A stretch of 64,000 bases of DNA. It comes from Chionis minor. Taxonomy: Eukaryota; Chordata; Aves; Charadriiformes; Chionididae. Position 1 is the stretch's first letter, and every line of letters starts with the position of its first letter. The DNA is taken from positions 1,168,959-1,232,958 of the forward strand of contig VZSF01003934.1 in the NCBI GenBank assembly GCA_013398295.1. Reading direction: 5' to 3'. Below are positions 1-13,100 of the stretch, piece by piece. The notes beneath the pieces are model-generated. The model was given only the letters and a program-made list of their open reading frames with translations, searched no databases and was not told the origin of the DNA. A program made the translations under genes and the position numbers.

Positions 1-2219
1 ATAATTTAGACAGTGACACCTCTTAGCCATTAGAGGAAAAAAAACTTGCTTTAAACTCTGACTACAGTTGCTCAGTGTTTCAAAGTAATGAACAGACTTA
101 ACTTGCATTAGAACCAAGTGGTTTCTTTTTCATATTAAACATCTACTGGTGTTGTTTTGCTTGTTCTTTTAAACGTTTAGTGCAAATTTTTATGTTACGG
201 TAGTTTTTCTCAGTTGTCTCTAGAGCAAGTAGATTTAAAAATATGCTTTCACTGTTGAAATGAAATACATTGAAATGTATATTTAGAAATTATTCTCTTA
301 CATTTCCTGTTTATAAAAATACTAATAAACTAGCTGACATAATACATATACACCAAAACCGTGGTGGCTTAAATATAAATTTTGTGAATGCCAATTTTAA
401 ACACAGTGTGATAGTGCATGTTGCTCCTCATCTTTCATTCTTCATCACTGATGTACCTGTTTCTGCAGAGTAAGAATCTGGTACACGTAGAGCCACCTAT
501 GTTTTAATTTTAAAATCTGACCATTAATTCATATTCAAGCATGTTCAACATTGGCTTGCCACTACTTCTGCCATGTAAGTTCAATGATATTTTGAGTGTT
601 GGTGGGACAGTCAGCATTTTGAAAGCCTCGCCAATGTGATGTATTCAGAAAATGATTACGTAGAAGAAACTTGGGCTATGTGGCCAAGATACAGTATTAA
701 ATGTATAGTTTGTCTAAAAAAATACTTTGATTTCAAATGCCTTTCTTTGATCATCTGAACAAAAATGGGTCCAAAATACCAACCTCCAGGTGACTATTTC
801 TAACACACAGAGGGCTCACAAAAAACCTTCATGGCAGTTCTGGTGTGTTGTGTTTGAGAAGTGTGTTCAAGTCAATCTGTTTCATGCTTTTGCTGCTGAA
901 GAGATACAGGAGCTACGTGAACACTTTTGTGCACAGATTAGTGAAACTAGAGTTCAGAGCTCTTTAAACAAGGAGTACATGTCCATAAGCCAGCAGCTAT
1001 GAACCGGACCTTTTCTTTTCCTTTCAAGACAGGCTCTTCTGAATGCTGCAGATAGAGAGGAGATTGCCTTTACCTTATCAAATAAGAATATATGCCTTTA
1101 TAAATGAAACATTACAGAAAAAATAGTGGTAAGTCTCTGAAGTCTGAATAATCTGTGGCTGTTCATTTGATATGGTAACAGTATTGTGCTGTGAAGGCTA
1201 ATTTAGTAGGTTTCTGAGAGGGAAATAACCTTTGGAACTCTTATAATATGCAAACTAATTAGGGGTTACAGTGAACACAGCTGTTTCTACCAAGCTGACT
1301 AAGCTAGGAATTCAAATTACTATTTTTAGCCAGCTTATAATGTCTCTAGTTCTCAATGGTACCCATGTTACTACTTTTTAAAATTATATTAATGTGTGTT
1401 TATCACACTGACAAACTAGGTACAATAAATATTTTTAGTGCAACCATTCTGTTACTTTCTAAGTCAAACAGTGTGAATATCCAAACACATCAGAACACTT
1501 CAGGTGGCACCTGGGCTGTTACACTGAAATCAGAAAGCTTCCTCAGAGGAAGAAGCATGGGCCCTGGAATGAAGTAATTGTTGTTTTCTGCAAGTTGTTT
1601 ATATATAGTCTGTCTAGCATACATATTCCCCCTTTTCTTGCCTGCCAAGAAAGTTGCCTTTCTCCATTATATAGGAATTTCTTGCATTCTGTTTGCATTC
1701 AAAATACTTTTCTGTCAGTCCTTGAGATAGGATCATTGTACAGATCCTTTAAAAACTACTATAAATTCTATCCTGAAATCTAAAAATCTTCTGCAGACTA
1801 TGAAATAGCTGCGCTAATAAAAATTTGGAAAAAATGCTGGTGGAGGTTAATTTCTGTAAAGTGTTTACAGTTGTATGAGATACTGTGAAGATTATCTTCA
1901 AAATTACATCTTGAACTAGATTCTTTTTTTTCCGATGAGCTTTATTTAGTACCTTCTGCAAAGATTACTGGATGAGCAAAAGCATTCCTCAAAATCTGTA
2001 TGTACTGAATAGAAATACTTCATGCATAAATTTGTTGCTTTTTTGAAAAAAAAAGTCTAATTTTAACATAACATATGGCAAGCTGGTATCTAAAACTGCT
2101 TTAACTGACTGTACTTTCTAAAGGCATATATAACTAGTTTAACTCGAGATAAGAATTAAGTCTTAGAAAAACTATTTTAATTCCCATTTGCTTCTGTTAA
2201 CACCAATAGCTTGCTTCTC

Positions 2220-2241
2220 TAGAGGAGCCTCAGCTCCTCTA
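2220..2241. repeat. 9-bp perfect inverted repeat
   Basis: TAGAGGAGC, loop CTCA, GCTCCTCTA, in PTPN1 intron 1. Function unknown; too short for a microRNA hairpin. Confidence 0.85.
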
Positions 2242-5200
2242 AATTACAGTAGATAAGATCTGAGTTTAGTGTTGCTCAGTGTTCGGTGTAGAAGATGATG
2301 CTTGCAAATTAAGCCTGTTTTCATAAAATCCTGTTTTCACTTCTGTTTTTCACGATGGTAAGAGACTTTCAGACCAACTCAAATCAATAAAATAAAAACT
2401 AGGCAAACTCCAGGAGTTCTGATTCTTAAGTAATGATCCTGTTGTTTCTGATTTTGTGTCACCATGGAAAATAGGCCATTGAAAATTAATCTAGAAGTGC
2501 TTTTGTATTTAGAAATACTTTCTCACCAAAAACTTAAAGGAAACGCATGATTTCCAGGCCTGGCTCCCATGGCTCTGAGTGGTGTCCGCTTCCGATGACA
2601 ATTCTTTTTTCTGTAGCAGTAATGATGGGGAAGGGGAGCTAATCTAAAACTTTCTTCCCTTGCCTCTAGGGACCAGGGAAGACAAAAGCATTCCTACCAG
2701 AGCCTAAAAAAATTGCGCAGAGAAATAGCCTCCCTTCTGAAAGGAGAAATATATAGTTGTTCCAACACAGCTGTCAACCCAAGAGCATTACAGCAAAGTG
2801 GTTGGATTCCTAAAATGGTAGTGAGAAACATTGACTCCTAAGTTAGAAACCTAATGAGTTTGAGCATTGCGGATGAAAACTAATCTGCTTGGAGAACACA
2901 AGCACGAGAACATCATAGCAACCAAGAAGTGTCTTCTGACTGTCTTCAGTGGGTGACTTCCTTAACCCTGGTGCATTTACACTACTCTTGAGGGAGGACA
3001 CAACTGGCTATTTGGAAGAGATAGGGTAGATCAAAATCACTAATCTGGTATAAAGGCCTGTCTCTTTCTCATTGAAACCCTTTAATGTTTTAGCAGTCCA
3101 AGTTGACATAAATGTTTATTTTGGAGCGTAATGCCAGCAACAAGAACAAACCTGACATTAGGGCATCCGAAGGACAATAGCAGTGATGTGAAAAAATGTA
3201 TGATATTTTCCTTTGGAAGACCTAGAAGGATATTTTTGTAGCTTTAAGTCTCTAATGACTTGCAAAGGATTACACGTGTGCATATTCTTACCTATCTTTT
3301 CCCTTTGCATGCAGATTTTAATGCTATGTTAACAAAAATGAATTGGTGATAAATCTTTGAACGTATGAAGTCTCGTGCTTTCCCAATTACTCATTGCATT
3401 GACTGTGGTTTCTAGGAGGTATTGTTAGGTGCCATGTCAAGTTGTTGAATTTGTAGAGCCTGATAAGTAAATATGAGAAGAACTGGGGAGCTCTTTAAAA
3501 ACTCAGATTTTCTGTTTTCAGGCACATCTAGTGCTGTAGGACGTCTCTGATGTTGGTGAATTTTTTGCTTTTGATCAAATTGTCTCTATGTAGCCATCTC
3601 TCATTCCACCTAGGTTTTAATATTCATTTTGAGCACCCACCAAAACTTCTGAGGTCATCTGTTTCCTGTTTTCAAGTAGTATTTGTATACGGTCTTTGGT
3701 GTTCATTACTTGGAACTGGATGACCACCACTTTAATGTAGATATTGCACCATGAGAGAGAGAGATGTATGTTTTTTTCTGTCATCCATCTACAACAGAAA
3801 ATTGTGCTGTAGAACAAACTGAAAACTGTAAAAAGCATGTTCCTATTTTCCGAATCCAGGCTTAAAAATCCTTGTAATCTTATTCAGAGAATCGGATGCC
3901 TTCCAGGGAATTGTTCTGGTGCTAAAAGTATGGGTGTATCATCAAACTCCGTGAAAAACAGAAGCTCTGTATTTCTTTTCTTTACCACTAGGAGACTGTT
4001 TAAGAAAAGAACTTTTCTTTCTCTGACTTGGTTACGATTGCCTTGAGGATTAGAACTATAAAATACCCCAAAGCTTGGCAAATAAATTTTTTTATCCCTA
4101 CTGGAGAGGCAAAACGATGGATTTAGGAGAGATGATGAATTTGTAGTAGATGGCAGTTTTACCCACATCGCAAGTTCTGCTAAGGTCTTGTGTGTTTTGT
4201 AGATACTTTGCCTGTCCCTTAGGGCCACTTCACGGAATTACTGCTAACTAAAATCCCTCATACTACGTGGATGTTACCTAATTAGTTTCAATTAGGGAGA
4301 AAAGAGAAAGCTAATTAGTTGGTGAGATGGTGTTCCCAGCTTATTTGTGGTTGGTGTTTTGGGACTGCTGTATAAACACCTTGGCATTTTCCTTAGGATC
4401 TTTTCCCAGCACAGGCCTTGAGTTTAGCAGTGGGCTCGTACTCTCTGCAGTAAAATCTGCGCTCTGGCTTCACGGCAAAATGTCTTTTCCCTGGGTGAGG
4501 GGGAACATGATACGTGTATCATACTGATTGAAACGTCTGGGGAATCCCCCTTTGTTTGGAAGCTCTGGTTTGTGTTAATGCTTTCATGGATAACTTCATA
4601 AACACATCAGGAAAGTGACTGTGTGAGCTTCTTGTATGGGCTGTGTCGTGGAAACAGCAGTTCCATGGGGTGGAACTTTATCTTTTAAGCTTAGAACAGC
4701 AGCTTGCTAAAGTGTTGTTCTAAGGCTGACTTTGTTTTTCTCTGGTAATTTCTAGTTGCGGTGTGTGCTAGACAATTAGATCTCTGTCTCACATATGATA
4801 CTGTAATTTGAAAATTGCCTTGACAAAATTAAGATCACTTGGGAATTGTAGCCTGCCCTTTTCTCTTTGACAGTTCTGTTAATTTAAAAAGTTCGGCGTG
4901 TTATTGATGAGCATATATCACTGCAGAGGGGAATACTGGACTTGACTAGTCTTCTGTTAATATGACCAGTATTCTTATGATACCAGTTTATAATCTAGAT
5001 ACGTTTAACTCATGTCATCTATGAAAGAATTAAAAATAATGCTCTGGTAGTTCTGCAATGTGTATGTTTAAACTGCTAGGAAGACAAATGCACAAATATT
5101 GGTGTTTCTTTAAAAAAAAATAACATTTGTAGTCTTCTTTTGTTTCTTTAGAATGTTTGTCTGGAGCAGAATGACTGTGGTGGTTGTCTATTAAGCAGCT

Positions 5201-7118
5201 AAAGCGCTGTGCTATTTGTTTGGCTTTTAGTCAACATACTTTCCAGGAAAAGGTGAAAGGACACTAATACCACAGACAAGTTTCGTTTGTAGTTCACTGA
5301 ATGTGAAATATATGTTTTAATCTAAAATGAAGTCTCTTTTTAAAGACCTTAATTGAGGCTTAGTAGAAGGGGTCAAACTTCAGCTCCTCAAATGTGCAAG
5401 GCTGCTTGATTTCAGACTTGGAAAGTGTGATATTAATCATCAAGACCACAGAACTTTTTCTGTGTTTGGATGCTGGGTTCTTTGGTAATTGTAGTAGTTC
5501 TGTTACAGTTCATTAGATGAATATGTTAATACTCTCCACGAGTGATTTAGAGGGCCAGTATGAGTGACAGTATATCCAATACTAAATAACTACCTGGAGC
5601 CTTGTCTTTAGGCAGGAGATTATATAGTCCTTCTATATTGCTACAATAACAAGTACCTTAGGAGCCTCTCAAATTTCTTGTTAACAGTAGTAATAAAAGT
5701 GAGAGATCTTCTGAAAATTTACATTCTTTTTAGTGGGCAGCATGCCCTTGGGGTCAAAAATGAAAGACAAGGAAAAAGAATCAGTAAAAATCTGTTCAGC
5801 TTTTAACTGGTAAGACCTTGAATCTATTGCCTGATGAGGGCTCTTGGGGGGCAGTAGTGATGCAAGTGGGTCTGATTGCAGGATGTCAGGTGAATCCAAA
5901 ATATTTCATTGTTGTCATTCAGATGCCTGGACAGGTTTAAATTCTGAAACAATTAATTCCATTAAAGGATCTCTTATATATATTTTTAGTTGTTTTTTTT
6001 TTTTAAAACTTGTGAGTAAGTCTTACAAATACATGCCAGGAAGCTAGCAGCTAGTTTTATTAGGAAAGACATGATTTAAAAACATTCAATCCACCCCAAC
6101 AAACAAACCTACCTACAACTTGTAAACCCACAGGTGACTCTTTTGTTGTATTTACCAAAATTAAGGAGACAGTTTGTCAGAGTGGACACCTGGAGGAGGA
6201 GGGGAGAACAGCTTCAGACAGGATCTGACAATGATTTTCATTGCTCTACTACTGTTTTCATACAGCTGACAGGAATTAGTGTAATTATTAGCAAGTTTTG
6301 TTTCTGCACCAGAACACACGCTCTGATGCTCTGTACCTGTACCGATCAAATCACACTTGTCTTCTGTGTGAAAGGAGAGGATGGTAAGTTATGAAATGGA
6401 ACTGTGTGCCTGCCTTCGTTTACAGGAACATTCTTCTGCTTCAAGACTTCAGATGTGCTTGTTTCAGTGTACTGAAATCAATTTACAGGAAGTCAGGCTC
6501 GACTGATTCACTTTCTGCATATTGATTTCTGCCCAAAGTGAAACTTCTGTTATTAACAAAGCATGAGTGTGGTCTTTTGTTTTTTGTGTTTTCGTTTTTT
6601 GGGGTTTTTTTAATAGACATCACTTGAAATGACTGAAACTAATAAAGCCCTTTTTTTCTTATACTTCAAGGTATCTGTTTCTAAAAGATGAGATTTAAAC
6701 CAGAATAAAAATGATTCTGGGAATGTCCTGTAATGTTGATAAAGTTTACAACTGTTTTGTGCTTATGTAGAACAAGAATTCTCAGCGATTCCCTGCCTTT
6801 ATTTCAGTACCTTTTCTTGATCTTCTGAAAATAAATTAGCCACTGTCTGGTAGAGTAACCTGATTTCAGGGCTCCAAGAACAGGCTATCCATGCATCAGT
6901 CATGACAGGTAAAGAACCACCACCTGAACCACCACTGTAAGTGTCCTGAGAGTGAAAAACTTAAAGGATTATACTTTAATGTATTCCTTCTTTCTCTTTG
7001 ATTCTCTTCTGTTAAGATTTAGAGATGAACAAGACTTTTTCCTTTTTTTTTCTTCCTGTGTCTGCTCTTTCTGTTTTTAATGGAAAATTTTCAGATTTTT
7101 TTCTTAGTATTAACTCTG

Positions 7119-7142
7119 CAGCATGTAAAACAGCATGTAAAA
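7119..7142. repeat. 12-bp perfect tandem duplication
   Basis: CAGCATGTAAAA twice in a row, in PTPN1 intron 1. A second, nearly perfect 12-bp tandem (AACTCAACCGGT, AACTCAACTGGT) lies at 7479-7502. Confidence 0.85.
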
Positions 7143-10100
7143 CTTTTGGAAATTTAGGAATTAGAGTGAAATTGTTGTTTTACAGTGAAAAGAGGTTATG
7201 GTTGTTTAAATATGTTGGTAGTGTCTATAGATTATTTCAAAATTTTGGTTTAGGGAACATCTGCTAAAACACTACATAGATTAATAATGCAGGGATATGT
7301 CAGAACTCTATTGCATTGAAGTGCAAAAACTTTATATGGAAAATGAAGTATTCGTTCACTTGATTATTGCAAAACTTTTACTCAAAGACAAAATACTAAG
7401 ACAATCAGCATTGCTTGACTCCTCCAGATTTAGCCAACTCAAAACATTTTCTGAGTGCCTTTATTTTTGAACAGATTTAACTCAACCGGTAACTCAACTG
7501 GTGGTGTTTTTCATAGACCTATTACTGTACGTATCATGATTCATATAGAGCTCTCCTTAAATCTTTTCTGTCACTATTCTCCTGTAACTACTTTCAGGCT
7601 GCTTTTATCACTTTTCCAAACAGTGCAGCCCAGGTTCCAAATAAATGATCATGAATTTATGACAATTTTGTAGGCATTTCTAGTTGCTCAGTCATCTTAA
7701 AAACTTAATCAGAAGTAGATTTATCCTTGTCATGTGTAGAGTGCGCACGCGTTCTGTAAGGGTTTTCATCCATCAAACTACCTGCTTAAATTCAGACCAA
7801 AATCTAGGGTTTATTTTACTGATTGTAACTGAAGTGGGTTTTCGTAGCTTCATCAAATGCCAGTTACACAGAAAAGACTTTATCCTTCTGTCAAGGGGTT
7901 TTTGGATAAAGCTGTTACAGATTAAACCATGTCAACATGGCATTGCCTTCTACTATCTTTCAGTAAATAGGACTCTGGTTACTGAGAGAGAGAGTGTCAA
8001 TGGCTGCTGTTAGACAGCTATTAGGGAGTTTTTAATTTCGGTTTTATTGTGGATTTTTACAAAAGAAATTATTTCTATAAACCAGATATTAAACTTTTTT
8101 AAAAGTTGGAAATTCATATATGAGTGCCAGCTGTTACTAGTGGTATTAACTGCGCAAACCAGGCTAATTGGCTTTCATCTGAAGTCTTCTGCCCTTGTTC
8201 TAGCACAAGCCTTGAAATTGTTTAAACAAAAGATTATCTCAAACCTTTTTTAAAGGCAGATTTTTTTTTTTTCTATGAAGAGCACAGCTTTTTAAATGAG
8301 TCAGGCTTTCTGCATTTATACATGGAATTTCTAATACTGAACTTCAATGTATATTAATTAGTATTAATACACCAATGTTCAAATTGGTATATTAACCTGA
8401 GTTACTTTCTGAGACCCATGTAAATGAATTTAAATACTTGAAAGCCTAGCAACTGTTTGAAAATATTTGCATAATTTTAAGGGAATTGATGGGGGGAAAA
8501 TATGTAGCTGCTTGATGATTTAAAAAAACAGAAACCCAAACCAAACCCAACTTCTTAAAGCAGTAAAAATTAAAAATACTGGTGACTAATGGCCATGAAA
8601 ATGAACAGTGTGCCTATGCAAATGATGAAACAGTGAGCAAGGAACGATGTTGATGTAGACACCTTGAAACTCACTGTATCATGTTGTAAGTCTTGCTGAA
8701 AAAGGGGCACTGAAAAGCAAGTGTCTTACATTTTATTATTTATTTAATCAGATGAGCTCATTTATCTTAAGATTAAATGGTGATAATGGATTATGCAGGA
8801 ATTCGGGGCAATAGTACGGTCTCGCTTTCTTAACATTGACTGAGGTTATTAACAGTGTATATGGTATCTCTGAAAGACAGTAGAGGATTCTGAGTGAGTA
8901 TAAATAAAAAGTCATTCCGTGGTTCCTATTGCGTGAAGTCAGAGATCCCCTTGAGAAACTGTAAACTATCTGCAGTGCTTCCAAGGGCATCTCTTGCCCT
9001 TTTGCTTCCAGTTTGCAACTTGTCATTTGCAGATTGTCTAAACTGTAGAAATTACCTTTGTTATGCAGCACAGTGATCTGGTTTTGCTGTGAAAAAGTGT
9101 GAGAAGCAGCTTTTCTGGTCCCTCCTTCACCTCCTAGTGCTTAGAAATTTTGTATCTTTTTTTTTGCCCTCCCCACTCTCCCTGAAGCCTGCAAAGTCTA
9201 CGCACGTGGTCCTTACCTCATTGTTGGTTGGGGTTTCTTTGTGGTCGTAGCTCTGTAAAAGCTGTAATGCTGTTCGGTGGCTTGTGAGATGTTAGAATGA
9301 AAATATTAGGTAACTAGGAAAGGAGGACTCTGTTTATAACCGCAGTTGTCAGTTCATGAAGCCTGGAATACCCTACAGGCCAGGAATTTCACATTTTTAG
9401 ACTCATACAAAACCCATACTGCAAACAAATTAAGGTCTGGATTTGCTACACAAAGTGAATTCCTTTAGGACTTATGTAGATTATCTGGGCTGTCGGATGC
9501 ACCAGTCTGAGATGAGGTTAAACCAAAACTCTCTAGCCGGAGACCTCCGATGTTTGGGCAAATCAAGATCTGGATCTCATCTGCATGATTATTTTTCTTA
9601 CAGGAGAAAAGTAACTGAGTTAGAACCTCTTGACACTTTAATGAGAGTGTGGTTTATTTCCTGGCACTGACTTTGTTTGATGAAACAGATAGCAAAGCTT
9701 TTCTTTTGCACAACAGCTGTCAAGAAAAAGCCATTTCATCTTCTCAGAAGTCTCTATCCTTCCAGTAATGTCTAAGATGTACTTCTGGAGCAGACTGAAT
9801 ATCTGGGAGGAAAAGTAGAGATGGACGTGAAGAAGGAGGGAACTTCAGTTGTTTTCTTACACTGACCCTCCATTCAGTTGTTTCCTGTTTTGGCAGCGAG
9901 TACGTGGCTACAAAACAGCATAAGGAGAGTGTTCCTGCCAGCTACTCTGAACTTCTTCTGTTATGGGTCATAAATTTCAAGGACAAACTGTATTTTGAAC
10001 TTACTGAAATTTGAGAAGTCTCATGTAATTCTTTAACCTAATATTAGAGTTTAGATCTTTGATCGCCCTAGCTCTGCTGTAGCTCTCAAAAAAAATCAGA

Positions 10101-13100
10101 ATTGAAAACTCAGGTTTTACTCATTGCAGATAATGATGTTGAAGCAACATGAGAATCTGAGCAGCTGAGTTCTGCAGAATTGCAATGATTTATTCTACAG
10201 TAATGTCTGCCTTTTGACAACATGCAAAATAAATATAATACTGTTAAAACTCAGAAATGACACAAGTCTATGACTTTCTCCCTTCTGGAGTTACACACCC
10301 AAGTTGTACGAACCATTCAGGTGCAATTGTTTAATTGAGTATTTACAGTGTTCGGTTATCTGCCATGATGAAGTGGGTGCAACAAAGTACTGTAGGATTT
10401 ACTTTAGTAATTCTTGAATTTCTACTTAGGCATGTTGAATCTAGTCAATGGTGAGAAACAATCTATAATATTTGCTAGTTGCAATAAACGTGGGCCCAGA
10501 AAAAATTAGTACGCTTTTGCAAGTGCTGATATGATTTAATAACACAATCATGCCCAGTTTACATTCTCCTGGGGGTTATTTCCGTGCCTGCAACCAGCTG
10601 ACTAGTGTCAGAAACACTGCTTACGCGGCATTGCTACAACCTGTTCCAGATTGCCCACATAGTGCTGAATTAGCAAGGGGCTTTCTAGGAAAACCATGTT
10701 GCAAGTGTGTGATTTTTTTTTTTTTTTTAAATTTTTTTTTCCTCCCTAAACTCACGTAATAGTGTTGTTGAACTGTAAACAAGCCTGTCCCTTTCTCTCT
10801 CCCCCCGTGCTACTTGACCTCAGGAAGACGCTCAGCGTACCAGTCTGCTGGCTTTTTTTTTGAGGGACATTAATAAGCAAATCAATACTACCATATTTGA
10901 CTTGAAAGCAAAACTGAGAGACAAGATAAAATGTTTCATAAAGGGTATTAAAATCTACATTTATTTAATTTGTCTGGCTAAAATTCTGCAGCTTTCTGTG
11001 AAGTTTAATGTTATGTGATGCAATTGTCTGTTCATTTATCTGATGTCTAGCCGACTTTCTTGTCACCTACAAGCTGCCTCCTCAATTCTTGTCCTTGTCC
11101 AAATATCCTGATGTAGGGTTTAATGTAGGATAAGAAATCCAGTCTTCCTTGTCAAAGTAGGTTGAATAAACAGCTGGATGAACAGCTGATCTACATATGC
11201 TTTAGATCCCAGCAAAGTTCTTATGTTGAAGAGTCAGTTCGCTGCTTCTCAGTGACTCAGTGTCCTCCCTTACACAATGAACCTGAAGACCTTTTCCCAT
11301 TTGTGTAAAGTACCTCTTTATTATGGATCCCTTTTTTTCTTGGATCCCTGTTTTTCTTGTGGTCTTTTCTATGAGTCTTTGCCACCTCATGTATTTGTAG
11401 GGGTATTTCCATTCTGAAATCAGCCTATAATGACCTCTCAGAAAACAGCAGCTTTCACTTGACTTTACTGTAACTTTTTTTTTTAACTCTTCTACCTTTT
11501 ACAGCAGTGTCGTCATTTTTTCAGTGCTAGCTTTAAGAGGAAACTTTTTTTTAAGCTCTTAAACTAAAATTACTTTTTAATTTAAGTCTTTATGTACTTG
11601 TTGTGAATTGCTTTCCTGAGAGTGACTGCCTCAGTAGATGGATTACTGTGCGCTTCTGTAGCCTGCGATAAGATCTTGGCAATTGCCGCTTCCCATAGGA
11701 ACAGAACTGTTAAGATGTCAGTATATCATTATCTCTTAGTCTGAGCTACTCCGGAGTTTATGGTGTAGTAAAATAGTGTGATCAAATGGAGGCCTGCTGC
11801 AAAGTTCCCCGGGAGCCTTTCTGTTGAATCTGAAGGCCTTTTTAGACTGGACATTTAGTTTCTCTTCTGTAAATACTGATGTGCAAATCTACACAACGTT
11901 GCGTTGTGCTTGAACAGCTGATGTCACGGGCATCTCTTCATAGTGATCTTACCTAATACTTAACTTGAGGATTTTGGGGTATATCTTCTCTTTCGTACTC
12001 TCCCATTGGTGTCTGAACGAGATGGGGAAAATATAATCAAATGTGCTGTTGCGCTAAGTTTTTGTGTGGCAACTGCAGTGTAGTGCAGCGTTCTGGTGGC
12101 AAGGACAAGTAGGAACATTTGCAGAAAATACTTACGGAACAAAGGGGTAACGTGACATATCCGGGACTCCAGAGTAGTTACGGGTTAGGGGACTGAAATG
12201 AGGGGATTTTTCTGAAGGCTGAGAGGAACGGAAAGAGAGGGCTGTAGGCTGCAGGGTGAGTCACTGCTGTGAGGTTTCTGGCAGTGGGAAAGGAGGAAGG
12301 GTCAGGCATTCCCGTACAGAAGGCCTTGGGACAAGGTGCTGGGAGCCACTATGAGCACCTCTTACTGATGAACATCTGTAAGACTGCAAAGTAAGGCTGT
12401 GTTCATGGGACTGATCCCTTTTTTCGGAACAACGCAGCCACCTGCCCTTGCATCCTGTATCCTTTCTTTGTGGCGGGAAGTGTGATGCTGTCAGGCCAAG
12501 TGGAACCCATTCATGAAACTGAGAGCAACCTTCTCCTGTAAGGCACAAAAGAACTTATTCCAGTCACTACTGCAAATTAACAGCAACAAGGTCTTCCCAT
12601 TTGAAGAACAGTGCTTCAGCAGACTTCCTCTTTCCACCCCTGAAGTTTATTGGAGCGTTTGCACAGGGTACAGGACTTAAAACCAGGAGATGAGTGGCAT
12701 GGAGTGACTCATGCTCAAAACCAGAAGCATTTGACTTTGGAAGACTAGCTTCAGTTCCAGACCTTCCTCTTTAAAGTTTTATATTGCACGACCTTTTAAA
12801 TGAAATGTCGAGCTTCCTTTTTAAATGACAGGATCTTTGCAGTGTGACTATGGGTGTGATTCAAGAAGGCGTTTTGTAACTTTATCAATCCCTGTGTCCA
12901 TCCGCTGACTTCAGTTCTCGTGACATCACTGGCTTCAAGTTTGTCATAGCACAATAATTACATGCTTTGAATGAGTCTGCTTTCCCCAATGTGGAGATCC
13001 TGTACTACTATCATTGACATATTCTGAATCTGCCCTAACACCGGTGAGCATCAGTAGTTATGTGACTCCTGCAGTAACCAATAACCAAAGTTCTTGAGGA

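Noticed and set aside
3884..4228. 114-codon minus-strand ORF in PTPN1 intron 1
   Set aside because: No recognisable motif, no splice sites fitting a gene, isolated in AT-rich intron.
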